A stretch of 64,000 nucleotides of DNA from Rhodobacter sp. CZR27 (lineage in GTDB: Bacteria; Pseudomonadota; Alphaproteobacteria; Rhodobacterales; Rhodobacteraceae): positions 2,442,501 through 2,506,500 of the forward strand of contig NZ_CP023548.1 of the NCBI RefSeq assembly GCF_002407205.1, written 5' to 3'. A program made the translations under genes and the position numbers. Of this stretch, positions 9,640-18,967 are shown piece after piece (the stretch's first letter is position 1; each line of letters begins with the position of its first letter). Under the pieces are notes generated by a model. It did not search any database. It was not told the origin of the DNA and was given only the letters and a program-made list of their open reading frames with translations.

Positions 9640-10728
9640 ATGACCACGGCCCCCGCACAGAAAAGCACCCTCTCCTACCTGACATGGGCCTTTGCAGCGA
9701 CCGTCGTCGGCCTGGCACTTGGCGGCTTCCTCGGCTGGCAGAGCACCGGCACGATCGAGGGCACCGCGACGATCTTCTTCATCTGCTGCGTCCTTGCGGT
9801 GCTGGAGATCTCGCTGTCCTTCGACAACGCCATCGTCAACGCGAACAAGCTGAAGTCGATGACGCCGGTCTGGCAGCGCCGCTTCCTGACCTGGGGCATC
9901 CTGATCGCGGTCTTCGGCATGCGGATCGTCTTCCCGCTGCTCATCGTGGTGGTAGCGGCCAACCTGGGGCCGTGGCAGGCGATGGTGCTGGCGGCGACCG
10001 AGCCCGCGGAATATTCCCGCATCATGCATGAGGCGCATCTGCCCATCGCGGCCTTCGGCGGCACCTTCCTGATGATGGTCGGCCTGACCTACTTCTTCGA
10101 CCAGGAAAAGGATGTGCACTGGGTGCACTGGATCGAGGAGCAGGCCAGCAAGTATTCCTCGATCCGGGGCATCGAGGTGGCCTTCGTGCTGGTCGTGATG
10201 CTGGGCTTCTCGCAGCTTCTGGAGGGGGCCGATCAGCAGGCGTTCCTGACCTCGGCAATCTACGGCCTTCTGACCTTCCTTCTGGTCGAGGTGGTAGGCG
10301 GCTTCCTCGACCACCGGCAGCAGATGCTGGATGCGGCGGCCAAGGGCGGCTTCGGCGCGTTCCTCTACCTCGAGGTGCTGGATGCGTCCTTCTCGTTCGA
10401 CGGCGTGATCGGCGCCTTCGCCCTGACGCAGAACCTGTTCATCATCGCCATCGGCCTCGGTATCGGCGCGATGTATGTCCGCTCGATGACCATCATGCTG
10501 GTCGAACGCGGCACGCTGGCGCAATACCGCTATCTGGAGCACGGCGCGTTCTACGCCATCCTGATCCTCTCGGTGATCATGTATGTGCAGACGCTGACGC
10601 ATATCCCCGAGGTGATCACCGGCCTCGGCGGCGCGGGGCTGATCGGGATCTCGCTCTGGTCGTCCATTCGCTGGAACCGGCGCAACCCCGACAGCATGCC
10701 CGCGGGGGCGGTTCCTCAGAACCTGTAG
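9640..10728 (+). CDS. TerC/DUF475-family integral membrane protein
   Basis: A polytopic inner-membrane protein of 362 residues with about nine hydrophobic segments. Two acidic TerC-type motifs are present: LEISLSFDNAIVNANKL near the N-terminus and LDASFSFDGVIGAFALT in the second half. Relatives are tied to metal ion export or tellurite resistance. The ATG at 9640 has GGAGG seven bases upstream and is preferred over the ATG at 9619. It stands alone. The 280-base upstream region shows no clear yybP-ykoY riboswitch. Confidence 0.8.
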   Translation: MTTAPAQKSTLSYLTWAFAATVVGLALGGFLGWQSTGTIEGTATIFFICCVLAVLEISLSFDNAIVNANKLKSMTPVWQRRFLTWGILIAVFGMRIVFPLLIVVVAANLGPWQAMVLAATEPAEYSRIMHEAHLPIAAFGGTFLMMVGLTYFFDQEKDVHWVHWIEEQASKYSSIRGIEVAFVLVVMLGFSQLLEGADQQAFLTSAIYGLLTFLLVEVVGGFLDHRQQMLDAAAKGGFGAFLYLEVLDASFSFDGVIGAFALTQNLFIIAIGLGIGAMYVRSMTIMLVERGTLAQYRYLEHGAFYAILILSVIMYVQTLTHIPEVITGLGGAGLIGISLWSSIRWNRRNPDSMPAGAVPQNL

Positions 10729-10877
10729 GTCACGTGACCTTCCGCGAGGCGCAGCCGCTCAAGCTCGTCCTCGCTGGTGCGATACCGCATCCATGGCGCC
10801 GGCGCACGGTCGGCGGCGCGCATGCCACCCATCAGGCCGATCAGGCTCCGGACGGCGGTGGTGGTCAGGGCAGTCAT
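10716..10877 (-). CDS. Small protein of unknown function, 53 residues
   Basis: A short minus-strand reading frame starting with MTALTTTAVRSLIGLMGG and ending in an acidic, arginine-rich tail with SEDELERLRLAEGHVTYRF. Composition looks like a real protein rather than a shadow. Its 3' end overlaps the TerC-like gene's end by 13 bases in convergent orientation. The ribosome-binding site is weak (GAGC). The frame stays open upstream, but that part is low-complexity repeat translation and was excluded. Confidence 0.42.
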   Translation of the reverse strand: MTALTTTAVRSLIGLMGGMRAADRAPAPWMRYRTSEDELERLRLAEGHVTYRF

Positions 10878-11122
10878 GATTTGCTCGTTCTGCTGTTTTA
10901 CCTGCCCAAAATCTGATCGCGTTGCGAACAGCTCTCCTTGACGAGCATCAATTCCGGACGCTGGTGCGACGCCTGGTCCCAGGGTCGCCCCCGCGTCGCG
11001 GACAGCCGTGAAGCGGCAGGTCGAAGCGGCGCCCGATCTCAAGGGAGCGAAGGAGCGACCCGACGCCCGAGTCGCGGAAGAGGGAACGGGCGACGTCGCG
11101 CCCGGTCTCAGGGGAGCCAAGG
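10878..11122. other. Non-coding stretch with an imperfect direct repeat
   Basis: Between the small gene and the RND terminator there is no convincing gene. It contains two copies of a roughly 30-base imperfect direct repeat at 11029-11059 and 11098-11127, both built on GCGCCCGRTCTCA followed by a GGGAGC-rich half. Confidence 0.55.
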
Positions 11123-11149
11123 GCGACGCGCGCATCCGCCGCGCGTCGC
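11123..11149 (-). terminator. Terminator hairpin of the RND operon
   Basis: GCGACGCGCG pairs perfectly with CGCGCGTCGC around a 7-base loop, starting 18 bases after the RND permease stop. A second small hairpin (CTGACC/GGTCAG, 11149-11170) includes the stop codon. There is no U-tract. Confidence 0.6.
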
Positions 11150-11166
11150 TGACCATCGGAAAAAGG

Positions 11167-14100
11167 TCAGGTGCGGAAGACGCGGTAGATCGCCGGGATC
11201 ACCAGCACCGTCAGCAGCGTCGAACTCATCAATCCGAACAGGAGCGAGATCGCGAGGCCCTGGAAGATCGGGTCGGCGAGGATCACCGCGGCCCCGATCA
11301 TCGCGGCCAGCGCCGTCAGCAGGATCGGCTTGAAGCGGATGGCCCCGGCCTCGATCAGGATGTCCAGCGGCTCGCGCCCCGTCGGATCGGCATGGCGGAT
11401 GAAATCCACCAGCAGGATCGAGTTGCGCACGATGATTCCCGCCAGCGCGATGAAGCCGATCATCGAGGTGGCCGAGAACGGCGCCCCGAACATCCAGTGC
11501 CCCGCCATGATGCCGAGGAAGGTCAGCGGCACCGGGGTCAGCACCACCAGCGGCAGGCGGAAGCTGCCGAACTGCGCGACCACGAGGATATAGATCCCCA
11601 GCAGTGCCACGCCGAAGGCCCCGCCCATGTCGCGGAAGGTGACCCAGGTGACCTCCCACTCGCCATCCCAGAGCAGCACGGGCCTCGACTCGTCCTCGGG
11701 CTGGCCGTGCAGGGCGATGACGGGCTTCGTCCCCTCGGGCCAGTCCATCGCCTCGAGCCGGTCGGCCACCGCGAGCATGCCGTAAAGCGGCGCCTCGAAG
11801 TCGCCGGCAAGTTCGGCCGTCACCATCTCGGCGGCGCGGCCGTTGTGGCGGAAGATCGGCCAGGAGGCCCGTTCCTCGGTCACCCGCACCACGTCACCCA
11901 GCTCCACCACCCCGCGCGCGCCGGGCAGCAGGTCGGCCGGGATCGGCGTCGAGAGGAATCGCTCGTCCAGCACCCGGTCGCCCTTGGGGCGGGCGAGCAG
12001 GATCGGCACGGGATGGCGTCCCTCGCCGCGGTGGGAGTAGCCCACCACGCTCTCGCCGTTCAGCAGCCGGATCGTGTCGAACACGTCGGATTCCTGAACC
12101 GAGAAGAACTCCAGATCGTCCGGCTGGATCGTGGCGCGCAGTCGGGCGGGCGGCGTGCCGAAGCTGTCGTCGACATCGACGATGAACGGCACGTCCTCGA
12201 ACGCCTCGCGGATCCGGGCCGCTGCCTCGCGCCGCGCCTCGGGCGTGGGGCCATAGACCTCGGCCAGCAGCGTCGCGATCACCGGCGGGCCGGGGGGCGG
12301 CTCGACCGTCTTCAGCACCGTGCCTTCGGGCACCGGCAGCGCGGCAAGGCGCTGGCGGATCTCCAGCGCGATCTCGTGGCTCTCGCGGTCGCGGGCGTCG
12401 CCCGGCAGCAGGTTGACATGCAGGTCACCCTCATGCGGGCGACCGCGCAGGTAGTAGTGCCGCACGAGCCCGTTGAAGTTGAACGGCGCCGCCGTGCCGG
12501 CATGGGTCTGGACAGAGGCAACCTCGGGCAGCTCCAGCACGGCCCGCGCGGCATCCTGCGCCACGCGGTCCGTCGCCTCGACCGAGGATCCTTCCGGCAG
12601 GTCGATCACCACGGCCAGTTCCGACTTGTTGTCGAAGGGCAGCAGCTTCACCGTCACGTGCTGGGTGTAAAGCAGGCTCATGGAACCGAAGGACACCACC
12701 ACCGTCGCCAGCAGGAAGCCAAGCGCGCGCCCCTTCGTCTTCAGGATCGGCCGCGCTACGGCGGTGTAGAGCCGACCCAGCCGGCCGCCGGGCGTCGCAT
12801 GATCCTCGCCATGCACCGGCGCACGGCCGGCGATCTTCAGCATCAGCCAGGGCGTGATGATGACCGCGACGAAGAAGGAAAAGATCATCGCGGCCGAGGC
12901 ATTGGCCGGGATCGGGCTCATGTAGGGCCCCATCAGCCCCGAGACCGCGAGCATCGGCAGCAGCGCCGCAACGACCGTCAGCGTGGCCACGATGGTCGGG
13001 TTGCCGACCTCGGCCACCGCCTCGATCGCCGCCTGCGCGCGGGGCTTTGCCCGGTCCAGTCCCCAGTGCCGGGCGATGTTCTCGATCACCACGATGGCAT
13101 CGTCCACGAGGATCCCGATGGAAAAGATCAGCGCGAACAGCGACACCCGGTTCAGCGTGTAGCCCATCATCCAGGCGGCGGCGAGCGTCAGCAGGATGGT
13201 GACCGGGATGACGATGGCCACCACCATCGCCTCGCGCCAGCCGATGGCGAGCCACACCAGCGCGATGATCGAGACCGTGGCCAGCCCGAGGTGGAACAGC
13301 AGCTCGTTCGCCTTCTCGTTCGCCGTCTCGCCATAGTCACGGGTGACGGTGACCGAGACGCTGTCCGGGATCAGGCTGCCCTTCAGCGCCTCGATCCGGT
13401 GCAGGACGGCCTCGCCCACCACGACCGCATTCGCCCCGGCTCGCTTGGCGATGGCCAACGTCACCGCCGGCGTGCGGATGAGGCTGCCGTCCTCGGCGCG
13501 GGTGACATGCGCCACCAGCGCCTCGGCCGTGTCTGTGACGATCCCGACCGTCGCCACGTCGCCGACATAGACCGGCCGGCCGTCGCGGGTGGTCAGCAGA
13601 AGGTTCGCGATGTCGGCCGGCGTCGTCAGCGTGCGCCCCGCGATCAGCGCGACCTGCCCGCCGTCCTGCCGCAGCAGTCCCGCATCCTGCGCCGCATTGG
13701 CGCCGCCGACCTTCGCCGCAAGGCTCTGCAGCGTGACGCCATAAAGCGCGAGCTTCTCGGGGTCGGGGGCAACGCGGATCGCCTCGGGCGTCTCGCCCAC
13801 CAGATAGGTCAGGCCCACGTTCTCGACCTTGGCGACCTCGGTGCGCAGCTCGCGCGCGATCCGCGTCAGGTCGTTGGCCGAGACGCCCTCGGCCGCCGGC
13901 ACGAGCGTCAGCGACAGGATCGCCACATCGTCGATGCCGCGGCCCACGATCAGCGGCTCGGGGATTCCGGCGGGGATGCGGTCCATGTTGGCGCGCACCT
14001 TGTCGTGCACGCGCAGCACGGCCGCATCCGAGGAGGTGCCAACCTCGAACCGGGCGGTGACCATCGCCCGGTCATCCTCGGTGCTGGAATAGACATGCTC

Positions 14101-14361
14101 GACGCCGTCGATGGCCTTCACGATGGTCTCGAGCGGCTCTGTCACCAGCTTCACCGCATCCTCGGCCCGAAGGCCCGGTGCCGCGACATGGATGTCGACC
14201 ATCGGGACGGAGATCTGCGGCTCCTCCTCTCGCGGCAGCGAGACCAGCGCCAGAAGCCCCACCGCCAGCGCGGCGAGGATGAACAGCGGCGTCAGCGACG
14301 AGCCGATGAAGGACCGGGTGATCCAGCCGGCAAGGCCGAGCCGGGGCGCGCTGTCACTCAT
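11167..14361 (-). CDS. RND-family efflux permease
   Basis: Inner-membrane proton antiporter of 1064 residues, the pump part of a tripartite export complex. It has the twin six-helix layout with large periplasmic loops, the charged TM4 motif GILVDDAIVVIENIARHW that carries the proton-relay aspartates, and a C-terminal repeat with IALAGIIVRNSILLVDFI. It overlaps the upstream adaptor gene by 8 bases, so the two are coupled. No outer-membrane factor is encoded nearby. The overall look is of an AcrB-like drug/solvent pump. Confidence 0.92.
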   Translation of the reverse strand: MSDSAPRLGLAGWITRSFIGSSLTPLFILAALAVGLLALVSLPREEEPQISVPMVDIHVAAPGLRAEDAVKLVTEPLETIVKAIDGVEHVYSSTEDDRAMVTARFEVGTSSDAAVLRVHDKVRANMDRIPAGIPEPLIVGRGIDDVAILSLTLVPAAEGVSANDLTRIARELRTEVAKVENVGLTYLVGETPEAIRVAPDPEKLALYGVTLQSLAAKVGGANAAQDAGLLRQDGGQVALIAGRTLTTPADIANLLLTTRDGRPVYVGDVATVGIVTDTAEALVAHVTRAEDGSLIRTPAVTLAIAKRAGANAVVVGEAVLHRIEALKGSLIPDSVSVTVTRDYGETANEKANELLFHLGLATVSIIALVWLAIGWREAMVVAIVIPVTILLTLAAAWMMGYTLNRVSLFALIFSIGILVDDAIVVIENIARHWGLDRAKPRAQAAIEAVAEVGNPTIVATLTVVAALLPMLAVSGLMGPYMSPIPANASAAMIFSFFVAVIITPWLMLKIAGRAPVHGEDHATPGGRLGRLYTAVARPILKTKGRALGFLLATVVVSFGSMSLLYTQHVTVKLLPFDNKSELAVVIDLPEGSSVEATDRVAQDAARAVLELPEVASVQTHAGTAAPFNFNGLVRHYYLRGRPHEGDLHVNLLPGDARDRESHEIALEIRQRLAALPVPEGTVLKTVEPPPGPPVIATLLAEVYGPTPEARREAAARIREAFEDVPFIVDVDDSFGTPPARLRATIQPDDLEFFSVQESDVFDTIRLLNGESVVGYSHRGEGRHPVPILLARPKGDRVLDERFLSTPIPADLLPGARGVVELGDVVRVTEERASWPIFRHNGRAAEMVTAELAGDFEAPLYGMLAVADRLEAMDWPEGTKPVIALHGQPEDESRPVLLWDGEWEVTWVTFRDMGGAFGVALLGIYILVVAQFGSFRLPLVVLTPVPLTFLGIMAGHWMFGAPFSATSMIGFIALAGIIVRNSILLVDFIRHADPTGREPLDILIEAGAIRFKPILLTALAAMIGAAVILADPIFQGLAISLLFGLMSSTLLTVLVIPAIYRVFRT

Positions 14362-15319
14362 CGGTCGTCACCACGTCATCGCCGGGCTGGAGCCCGGTCA
14401 GAACCTCGACCATCGTCCGGCCCCCGACCTCGTGCCGCGGCCCGAGGATCACGGTCCGCTCGACCGCGGCCTCCCCTACCCTGACGGCCACGAAGTCGAG
14501 GCCGGAGCGCTGCCGCACCGCGGAGGCGGGCACCAGCAGCGCCTGCCGCTCGCCCACCGGCAGGCGCACCAGCAGGCGCGCATCGACAAAGGCATCGGAC
14601 AGGCCCGGCACGTCGACATCTGCGATCACCCGGCCGTTCTCGATCAGCGGATAGATCCGGGCCAGCTTGCCCGTCATGCCGCCTCCGGCGCCCTCGATGC
14701 CGATGGGATCACCCTCTTTCAGGAAGGCGGCATGCCGCTCGGGCACGGCAAGGCGCAGGAAGAAGCCGCCGCCGCCGATGGTGGCGACCTCCTCGCCCGA
14801 CAGCACCACGGCGCCTGCCGCGACCGGCACGTCGAGCACCCGGCCCGCGATCGGCGCCAGCACCCGACCCTCGGCCGATTGCTGCTCCAGAACCTGCCGT
14901 TCCGCGCGGTTGGCGGCGATCCGGCCGGTCAGAACCTGAACCTGCGTGCGCAGCGCGTCGGACTGCTGCGTGGTGGAAACACCGCGGGCCAGCAGATCCT
15001 CGACCCGCTTCAGTTCGGTCCGGGCGTTGTCGAGTTCCGCCTTCAGCGCCTCGGCCTCGGCATCGACGGCGGCCAGCTGAAAGCCGATCTTCTCGTCCAC
15101 CACCTCGGCCAGCACCTGTCCCGCCGTCACGCGGTCGCCCTCGGTCACCGCAAGCGAGACCAGCGTGCCGCCGAGCCGCGAGCGCGCGGGGATGCGGTCG
15201 CGCGCCTCGATGCGGCCATAGACCGCCTTCCAGTCGGTCACCGTCGAATACGCGAGGGGCTCGGCAAGCGCGTGCAGGGGCAGAAGCACCAGCAGGGCCG
15301 CAAGGATGAGGCGGGTCAT
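14354..15319 (-). CDS. RND efflux periplasmic adaptor (membrane fusion protein)
   Basis: A 321-residue adaptor linking the RND permease to an outer-membrane channel. An N-terminal signal (MTRLILAALLVLLPLHALA) is followed by lipoyl/barrel-sandwich halves (GGTLVSLAVTEGDRVTAGQVLAEV and GRVLAPIAGRVLDVPVAAG) around a coiled-coil hairpin, then beta-barrel regions. The ATG at 15319 places the signal peptide at the terminus; a GTG at 15358 would bury it. First gene of the operon. Confidence 0.9.
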   Translation of the reverse strand: MTRLILAALLVLLPLHALAEPLAYSTVTDWKAVYGRIEARDRIPARSRLGGTLVSLAVTEGDRVTAGQVLAEVVDEKIGFQLAAVDAEAEALKAELDNARTELKRVEDLLARGVSTTQQSDALRTQVQVLTGRIAANRAERQVLEQQSAEGRVLAPIAGRVLDVPVAAGAVVLSGEEVATIGGGGFFLRLAVPERHAAFLKEGDPIGIEGAGGGMTGKLARIYPLIENGRVIADVDVPGLSDAFVDARLLVRLPVGERQALLVPASAVRQRSGLDFVAVRVGEAAVERTVILGPRHEVGGRTMVEVLTGLQPGDDVVTTDE

Positions 15320-15421
15320 GGCAAGGGTCCGGTGCGGGGCCGCGGGCGGCCGGATCACATTCGCTTACACGAATATATGCAGAAGCCCGCCCGATCAAGC
15401 CTGCCCGGCGTCAGGATCTTC

Positions 15422-16309
15422 TCAAAGCACGACGATGCCGTTGTGCTTTGCCTTGTGCTCCGGTTCGACATGGATCGAGATCCGGCTATCCGGCACCTCG
15501 CGGTGCAGCGCGGCCTCGATCCGGTCGCAGATGTCGTGGGCGGCGGCCACCGTGGTCGCGCCGGTGACGACGAGGTGGAAGTCGATGAAGGTCACCCGCC
15601 CGGCGTGGCGGGTGCGCAGGTCGTGCGCCTCCACCGCACCCACCGCCTCGAGCGAGATCACCTCGCGCACCCGCGCCAGCACGTCGTCGGAAACCGACTC
15701 GTCCATCAGCCCACTGACCGAGGACGACATGACCCTCCACCCCGACCAGAGCACGTTCACCGCCACCAGCGCCGCCAGCGCCGGGTCGAGCCACAGCCAG
15801 CCGCTGGAGATCGCCGCCAGCACGCCGATGGTCACGCCCACCGACGACACGACGTCCGACAGCAGGTGCCGTCCGTCAGCCACCAGCGCGGGCGAGCGCA
15901 GCTTGCGGCCCCGGGTGATCAGCACCCAGCACCAGACCGCGTTCACGACACTGGCGGCCCCGTTGACCAGCAGGCCCTCGACCGGCGCGACCAGAGGCCG
16001 GGGATCGAGGAAGCCCAGCGTCGCCTCGCGCAGGATCAGCAGCGCCGCCACGATGATCATGGCGCCTTCCAGGACCGCGCTCAGGAACTCGGCCTTGTGG
16101 TGGCCGTAGGGGTGATTGGCATCGGCGGGGATCGCCGCCACCCGCACCGCGATCAGCGCGACGATCGCCGCGACCACGTTCACCGTGCTCTCCATCGCAT
16201 CCGACAGAAGCGCGATCGAGCCGGTCATCGCCCAGGCCAGCGTCTTGAGCGCCAGCACGAGAAGGCCCACGACAAGGCTGCCCACGGCAAGTTTCACGGT
16301 CTGCGACAT
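15422..16309 (-). CDS. Cation diffusion facilitator (metal exporter)
   Basis: A 295-residue six-helix CDF transporter exporting divalent metals such as Zn, Fe or Co by proton exchange. Metal-site motifs are LLSDAMEST in TM2, HPYGHHKAEF after it, and ADGRHLLSDVVSS in TM5. The C-terminal cytoplasmic domain holds DLRTRHAGRVTFIDFHLVV and ends with a His-rich stretch (HVEPEHKAKHNG). It lies 102 bases upstream of the RND adaptor on the same strand, so co-expression is possible. Confidence 0.9.
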   Translation of the reverse strand: MSQTVKLAVGSLVVGLLVLALKTLAWAMTGSIALLSDAMESTVNVVAAIVALIAVRVAAIPADANHPYGHHKAEFLSAVLEGAMIIVAALLILREATLGFLDPRPLVAPVEGLLVNGAASVVNAVWCWVLITRGRKLRSPALVADGRHLLSDVVSSVGVTIGVLAAISSGWLWLDPALAALVAVNVLWSGWRVMSSSVSGLMDESVSDDVLARVREVISLEAVGAVEAHDLRTRHAGRVTFIDFHLVVTGATTVAAAHDICDRIEAALHREVPDSRISIHVEPEHKAKHNGIVVL

Positions 16310-16353
16310 TGGCCTGCTCCGGGGGCGTCAACGGGCAAGGGCTGGAATGACCG

Positions 16354-16415
16354 GCGGCCGCCCTGCGAAGGCGGCCGCTCTATCAGGATTCGCACGGATC
16401 AGGCAAGCGCCTGAT
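16354..16415 (-). terminator. Two hairpins downstream of ubiV
   Basis: ATCAGGC-AAGC-GCCTGAT (16398-16415) lies just past the ubiV stop, followed by GCGGCCGCC-N7-GGCGGCCGC (16354-16378, perfect 9-bp stem). Together they probably end ubiTUV transcription before the CDF gene. The first could alternatively be an operator for the CDF gene. Confidence 0.5.
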
Positions 16416-16439
16416 TCGAATTGAGAATGTCTCGCAGTC

Positions 16440-17336
16440 TCAGGCGTCGACCCATTCGGCGCCGGCGCGCGCGTGCAGGTAGCCGTTGGCGAGTTGCCCC
16501 CCCGGAGCCACCGCCTTCGCAGCGGCCTCCAGTTCCTCGGAGCAGGCTCCGGCCTTCACCGCGGCATCGAAGGCGCGCGTCAGCGCGACCATGTCGCCGG
16601 TATGGGGCGAGAGGCGCAGCGAGGACACGCCCGCAGCGAGCAGCCCCGGAATCTCGCGCCCCGCGAAGGAGGTCGCGCAGGAGAGCGTCTGCACGCCGTT
16701 CACCGCGAGGAACTGCTCACCATCCAGCGTATCGACCTCGCGGCCGTCCGGGTCGGCGTTGCAGATGAACTGGCAGCTGTCCTTGATCCGGTCGTGCAGG
16801 CGCGCGTGATAGCAGCGGCCCGAGATGGCGAGCGGCTGGCGGCCGAAGCCCCAGACCTCCACCGCGACGCCACGCTCGGCGCCCGCCTTGGCCAGCACCG
16901 CGACCGATTCGAGCGGCAGCTCGTTCGGCAGGCAGATCCGCTTTGCCCCGCGCGAGGCGAGCCAGTCGACCGTCCCCACGTTGTAGACGTTGATCAGCGG
17001 GCTGACCGAGAAGGGCGCACCGGCCGGCAGATAGGCCAGCGCGGTCAGATCGGCGATCTCGATGCCGGCGCCGGCGTCGATCAGCTCCTCGGTCAGCTGC
17101 CGCTCGCGCTTCAGCGTCACGAGGGCGAGCGACGAGATCCAGACCTCCTTGCCGGCGGCCTTCAGCCGGTCGACGGCAATCGGGATCTCGCCCTGCCAGA
17201 ACGGCAGGCGCTTCGAGCAGACGACCTCGCCCACCACGACGCGGGCTACCGGAGTTTCGTCGGCGATCTTCGCGTAGAAGTCGCGCACGCGCTCGGCTTC
17301 CCAGAAGAAGAGGTTCGGTCCGATTGTAAGATCCAT
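16440..17336 (-). CDS. ubiV: Oxygen-independent ubiquinone hydroxylation protein UbiV
   Basis: A U32-family protein of 298 residues that with UbiU forms a 4Fe-4S heterodimer hydroxylating the ubiquinone ring without O2, probably using prephenate. The U32 fold is recognisable. Conserved cysteines appear in VVCSKR (N-terminal) and in SGRCYHARLHDRIKDSCQFIC. The start at MDLTIGPNLFFW fits the E. coli length of about 292. It follows ubiU by four bases. Confidence 0.93.
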   Translation of the reverse strand: MDLTIGPNLFFWEAERVRDFYAKIADETPVARVVVGEVVCSKRLPFWQGEIPIAVDRLKAAGKEVWISSLALVTLKRERQLTEELIDAGAGIEIADLTALAYLPAGAPFSVSPLINVYNVGTVDWLASRGAKRICLPNELPLESVAVLAKAGAERGVAVEVWGFGRQPLAISGRCYHARLHDRIKDSCQFICNADPDGREVDTLDGEQFLAVNGVQTLSCATSFAGREIPGLLAAGVSSLRLSPHTGDMVALTRAFDAAVKAGACSEELEAAAKAVAPGGQLANGYLHARAGAEWVDA

Positions 17337-17340
17337 CGCC

Positions 17341-18321
17341 TTACCTCCAGGTCTTGGCATAGGCGCCCGTGGTGGTCGCCTGCCCTTCCGACAGCGCGGC
17401 CAGCGCGCCCTGCGGCATCGGTAGGCCCTTGTCCAGCGCATCGACGGCGGCACGGAAGCTGCGCACCACCTGCGCGACGTAGGACCGCGAGCGCTGCCGC
17501 CCCTCGATCTTCAGCGCCGTCACTCCGGCCTTCTTCAGTTGCGGCAGGATGTCCTGCGCGTTGAGGCTCACCGCATCCTCGAAGATGTGGCCGGTCTGGT
17601 CGCCCGAGGTGAAGCAGCCCTTGCAAAGGGTCGGATAGGGCGCGGGCTGGTCCTTGCCGACCCGGTGGATGGTGAAATCGCCAAGGCGCGCGGCCAGCTG
17701 GTCGCCCTCCTCGACATATTCCACCTGCGTGGCGGGCGAGCAGACGCCGTTCATGTTGGGCGACTTGCCGGTGGCGTAGGACGAGAGCGAGCAGCGCCCC
17801 TCTGCCATGACGCAGAGCCCGCCGAAGACGAAGACCTCGGTCTCGACGCCGGGGATCTCCTTGTTGATCGCGGCGATCTCGGCGACGGTCAGGACGCGCG
17901 GCAACACCACGCGCTTCACGCCGAATTCGCGGGCGTAGAAGTTGATCACGTCCGGGTTCGCCGCGGCGGCCTGCACGGACAGGTGCCGGCGCAGGTTCGG
18001 ATGATGCTTCGCGGCGTAAGCCAGCAGGCCGATGTCAGCGAGGATCACCGCATCCGCCCCGGCCTTCTCGGCATCGGCCACCGCGCGGTGCCACAGCCCC
18101 TCGTCCCCCGCCCGCGGGAAGGTATTGATCGCCACCAGCACATGCGAGCCGTGCTTGTGGGCGAAGGCCACGCCATCGGCCAGTTCCTGCCGCGAGAAGT
18201 TCAGCCCGGGAAAGTTCCGCGCATTGGTCTCATCGGCAAAGCCGCAATAGATGGTGTGGGCGCCGGCTTCCACGGCGGCGCGCAGCGCGGCAGGGGTGCC
18301 GGCGGGGCAGACGAGTTCCAT
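17341..18321 (-). CDS. ubiU: Oxygen-independent ubiquinone hydroxylation protein UbiU
   Basis: U32 peptidase-like partner of UbiV, 326 residues. The start MELVCPAGTPAALRAAVEAG is typical of the family. Cluster cysteines are seen in FGGLCVMAEGRC, NGVCSP and LCKGCF. The ATG shares one base with the ubiT stop (TGATG), indicating translational coupling. Confidence 0.94.
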   Translation of the reverse strand: MELVCPAGTPAALRAAVEAGAHTIYCGFADETNARNFPGLNFSRQELADGVAFAHKHGSHVLVAINTFPRAGDEGLWHRAVADAEKAGADAVILADIGLLAYAAKHHPNLRRHLSVQAAAANPDVINFYAREFGVKRVVLPRVLTVAEIAAINKEIPGVETEVFVFGGLCVMAEGRCSLSSYATGKSPNMNGVCSPATQVEYVEEGDQLAARLGDFTIHRVGKDQPAPYPTLCKGCFTSGDQTGHIFEDAVSLNAQDILPQLKKAGVTALKIEGRQRSRSYVAQVVRSFRAAVDALDKGLPMPQGALAALSEGQATTTGAYAKTWR

Positions 18322-18845
18322 CAGTAGACTCCGGAGGCGCGGCGCAGGGCCACGCCGGTTTGACGTTCAATGGCTGCAGCGATCGGGGCGAGCGCCCGGC
18401 CGAGCGGCGGCGCAACATGCTGGATTTCCTCCAGCAGGTCGAGTTCCGCATTGTCGATCGCGTTGCGCAGTGCCAGCGCGGCGGCGGTGTCGCCCGCGAT
18501 CACCAGATCGCGCGAGAAGAACAGCGCGTCGCCGTCCACTGCGCCATGCACCAGCGCTAGCAGCGCCGACAGGTTGCCCGAGATGCGGCAGTCGGCGCCC
18601 GAGGCATCCTTCTGCAGCCGGATGCGCGGCTCGCCCGCGGGCAGGGTGAGAATCATCACCACCGGCAGATCGGTCGGATCGAGCGCAAAGCTCGCGTTGA
18701 CGTGAGTGCCGAGGCGGCTGATGATTTCAGGGTGGCGCGCGGCGATGCGGCGGGCAAGCAGCGTCAGCGCGACCGAGGCCGGCGGCTTCGGCAAAAGCCC
18801 CACCAGCCGCGAAAGCGGCGGGGCGAGCGTGGGCAGACTGGTCAT
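18321..18845 (-). CDS. ubiT: Ubiquinone accessory lipid-binding protein UbiT
   Basis: An SCP2-domain protein of 174 residues, the same length as E. coli UbiT, needed for anaerobic ubiquinone synthesis and thought to bind quinone intermediates. Visible are RLGTHVNASFALDPTDLP and DCRISGNLSALLALVHGAVDGDALFFSRDL, typical of SCP2 proteins. Start at ATG 18845. First gene of ubiT-ubiU-ubiV, facing an Fnr-type box. Confidence 0.92.
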   Translation of the reverse strand: MTSLPTLAPPLSRLVGLLPKPPASVALTLLARRIAARHPEIISRLGTHVNASFALDPTDLPVVMILTLPAGEPRIRLQKDASGADCRISGNLSALLALVHGAVDGDALFFSRDLVIAGDTAAALALRNAIDNAELDLLEEIQHVAPPLGRALAPIAAAIERQTGVALRRASGVY

Positions 18846-18902
18846 GGCACACCTGTTCCGATCGGATCGGCGTTCCCCTAACATCCATGCCGCAGTCCCA
18901 TA

Positions 18903-18916
18903 TTGATGTAAGTCAA
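18903..18916. promoter_or_regulatory. Fnr-type (FnrL) box between ubiTUV and ubiDX
   Basis: TTGAT-GTAA-GTCAA matches the Fnr consensus TTGAT-N4-ATCAA at nine of ten positions. It lies about 64 bases before the ubiT ATG and about 58 before the ubiD ATG, so one site could activate both operons at low oxygen. Confidence 0.75.
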
Positions 18917-18967
18917 GCAACTGTCCGGCTCGCGCTGCTACGCCGCGAGCCCAGACAGTGAGGTTTC

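Noticed and set aside
11008..14484. Very long plus-strand open frame opposite the RND permease
   Set aside because: Its translation is rich in His, Arg, Gln and Asp without domains, the typical antisense shadow of a GC-rich gene; the minus strand encodes a clear RND transporter.
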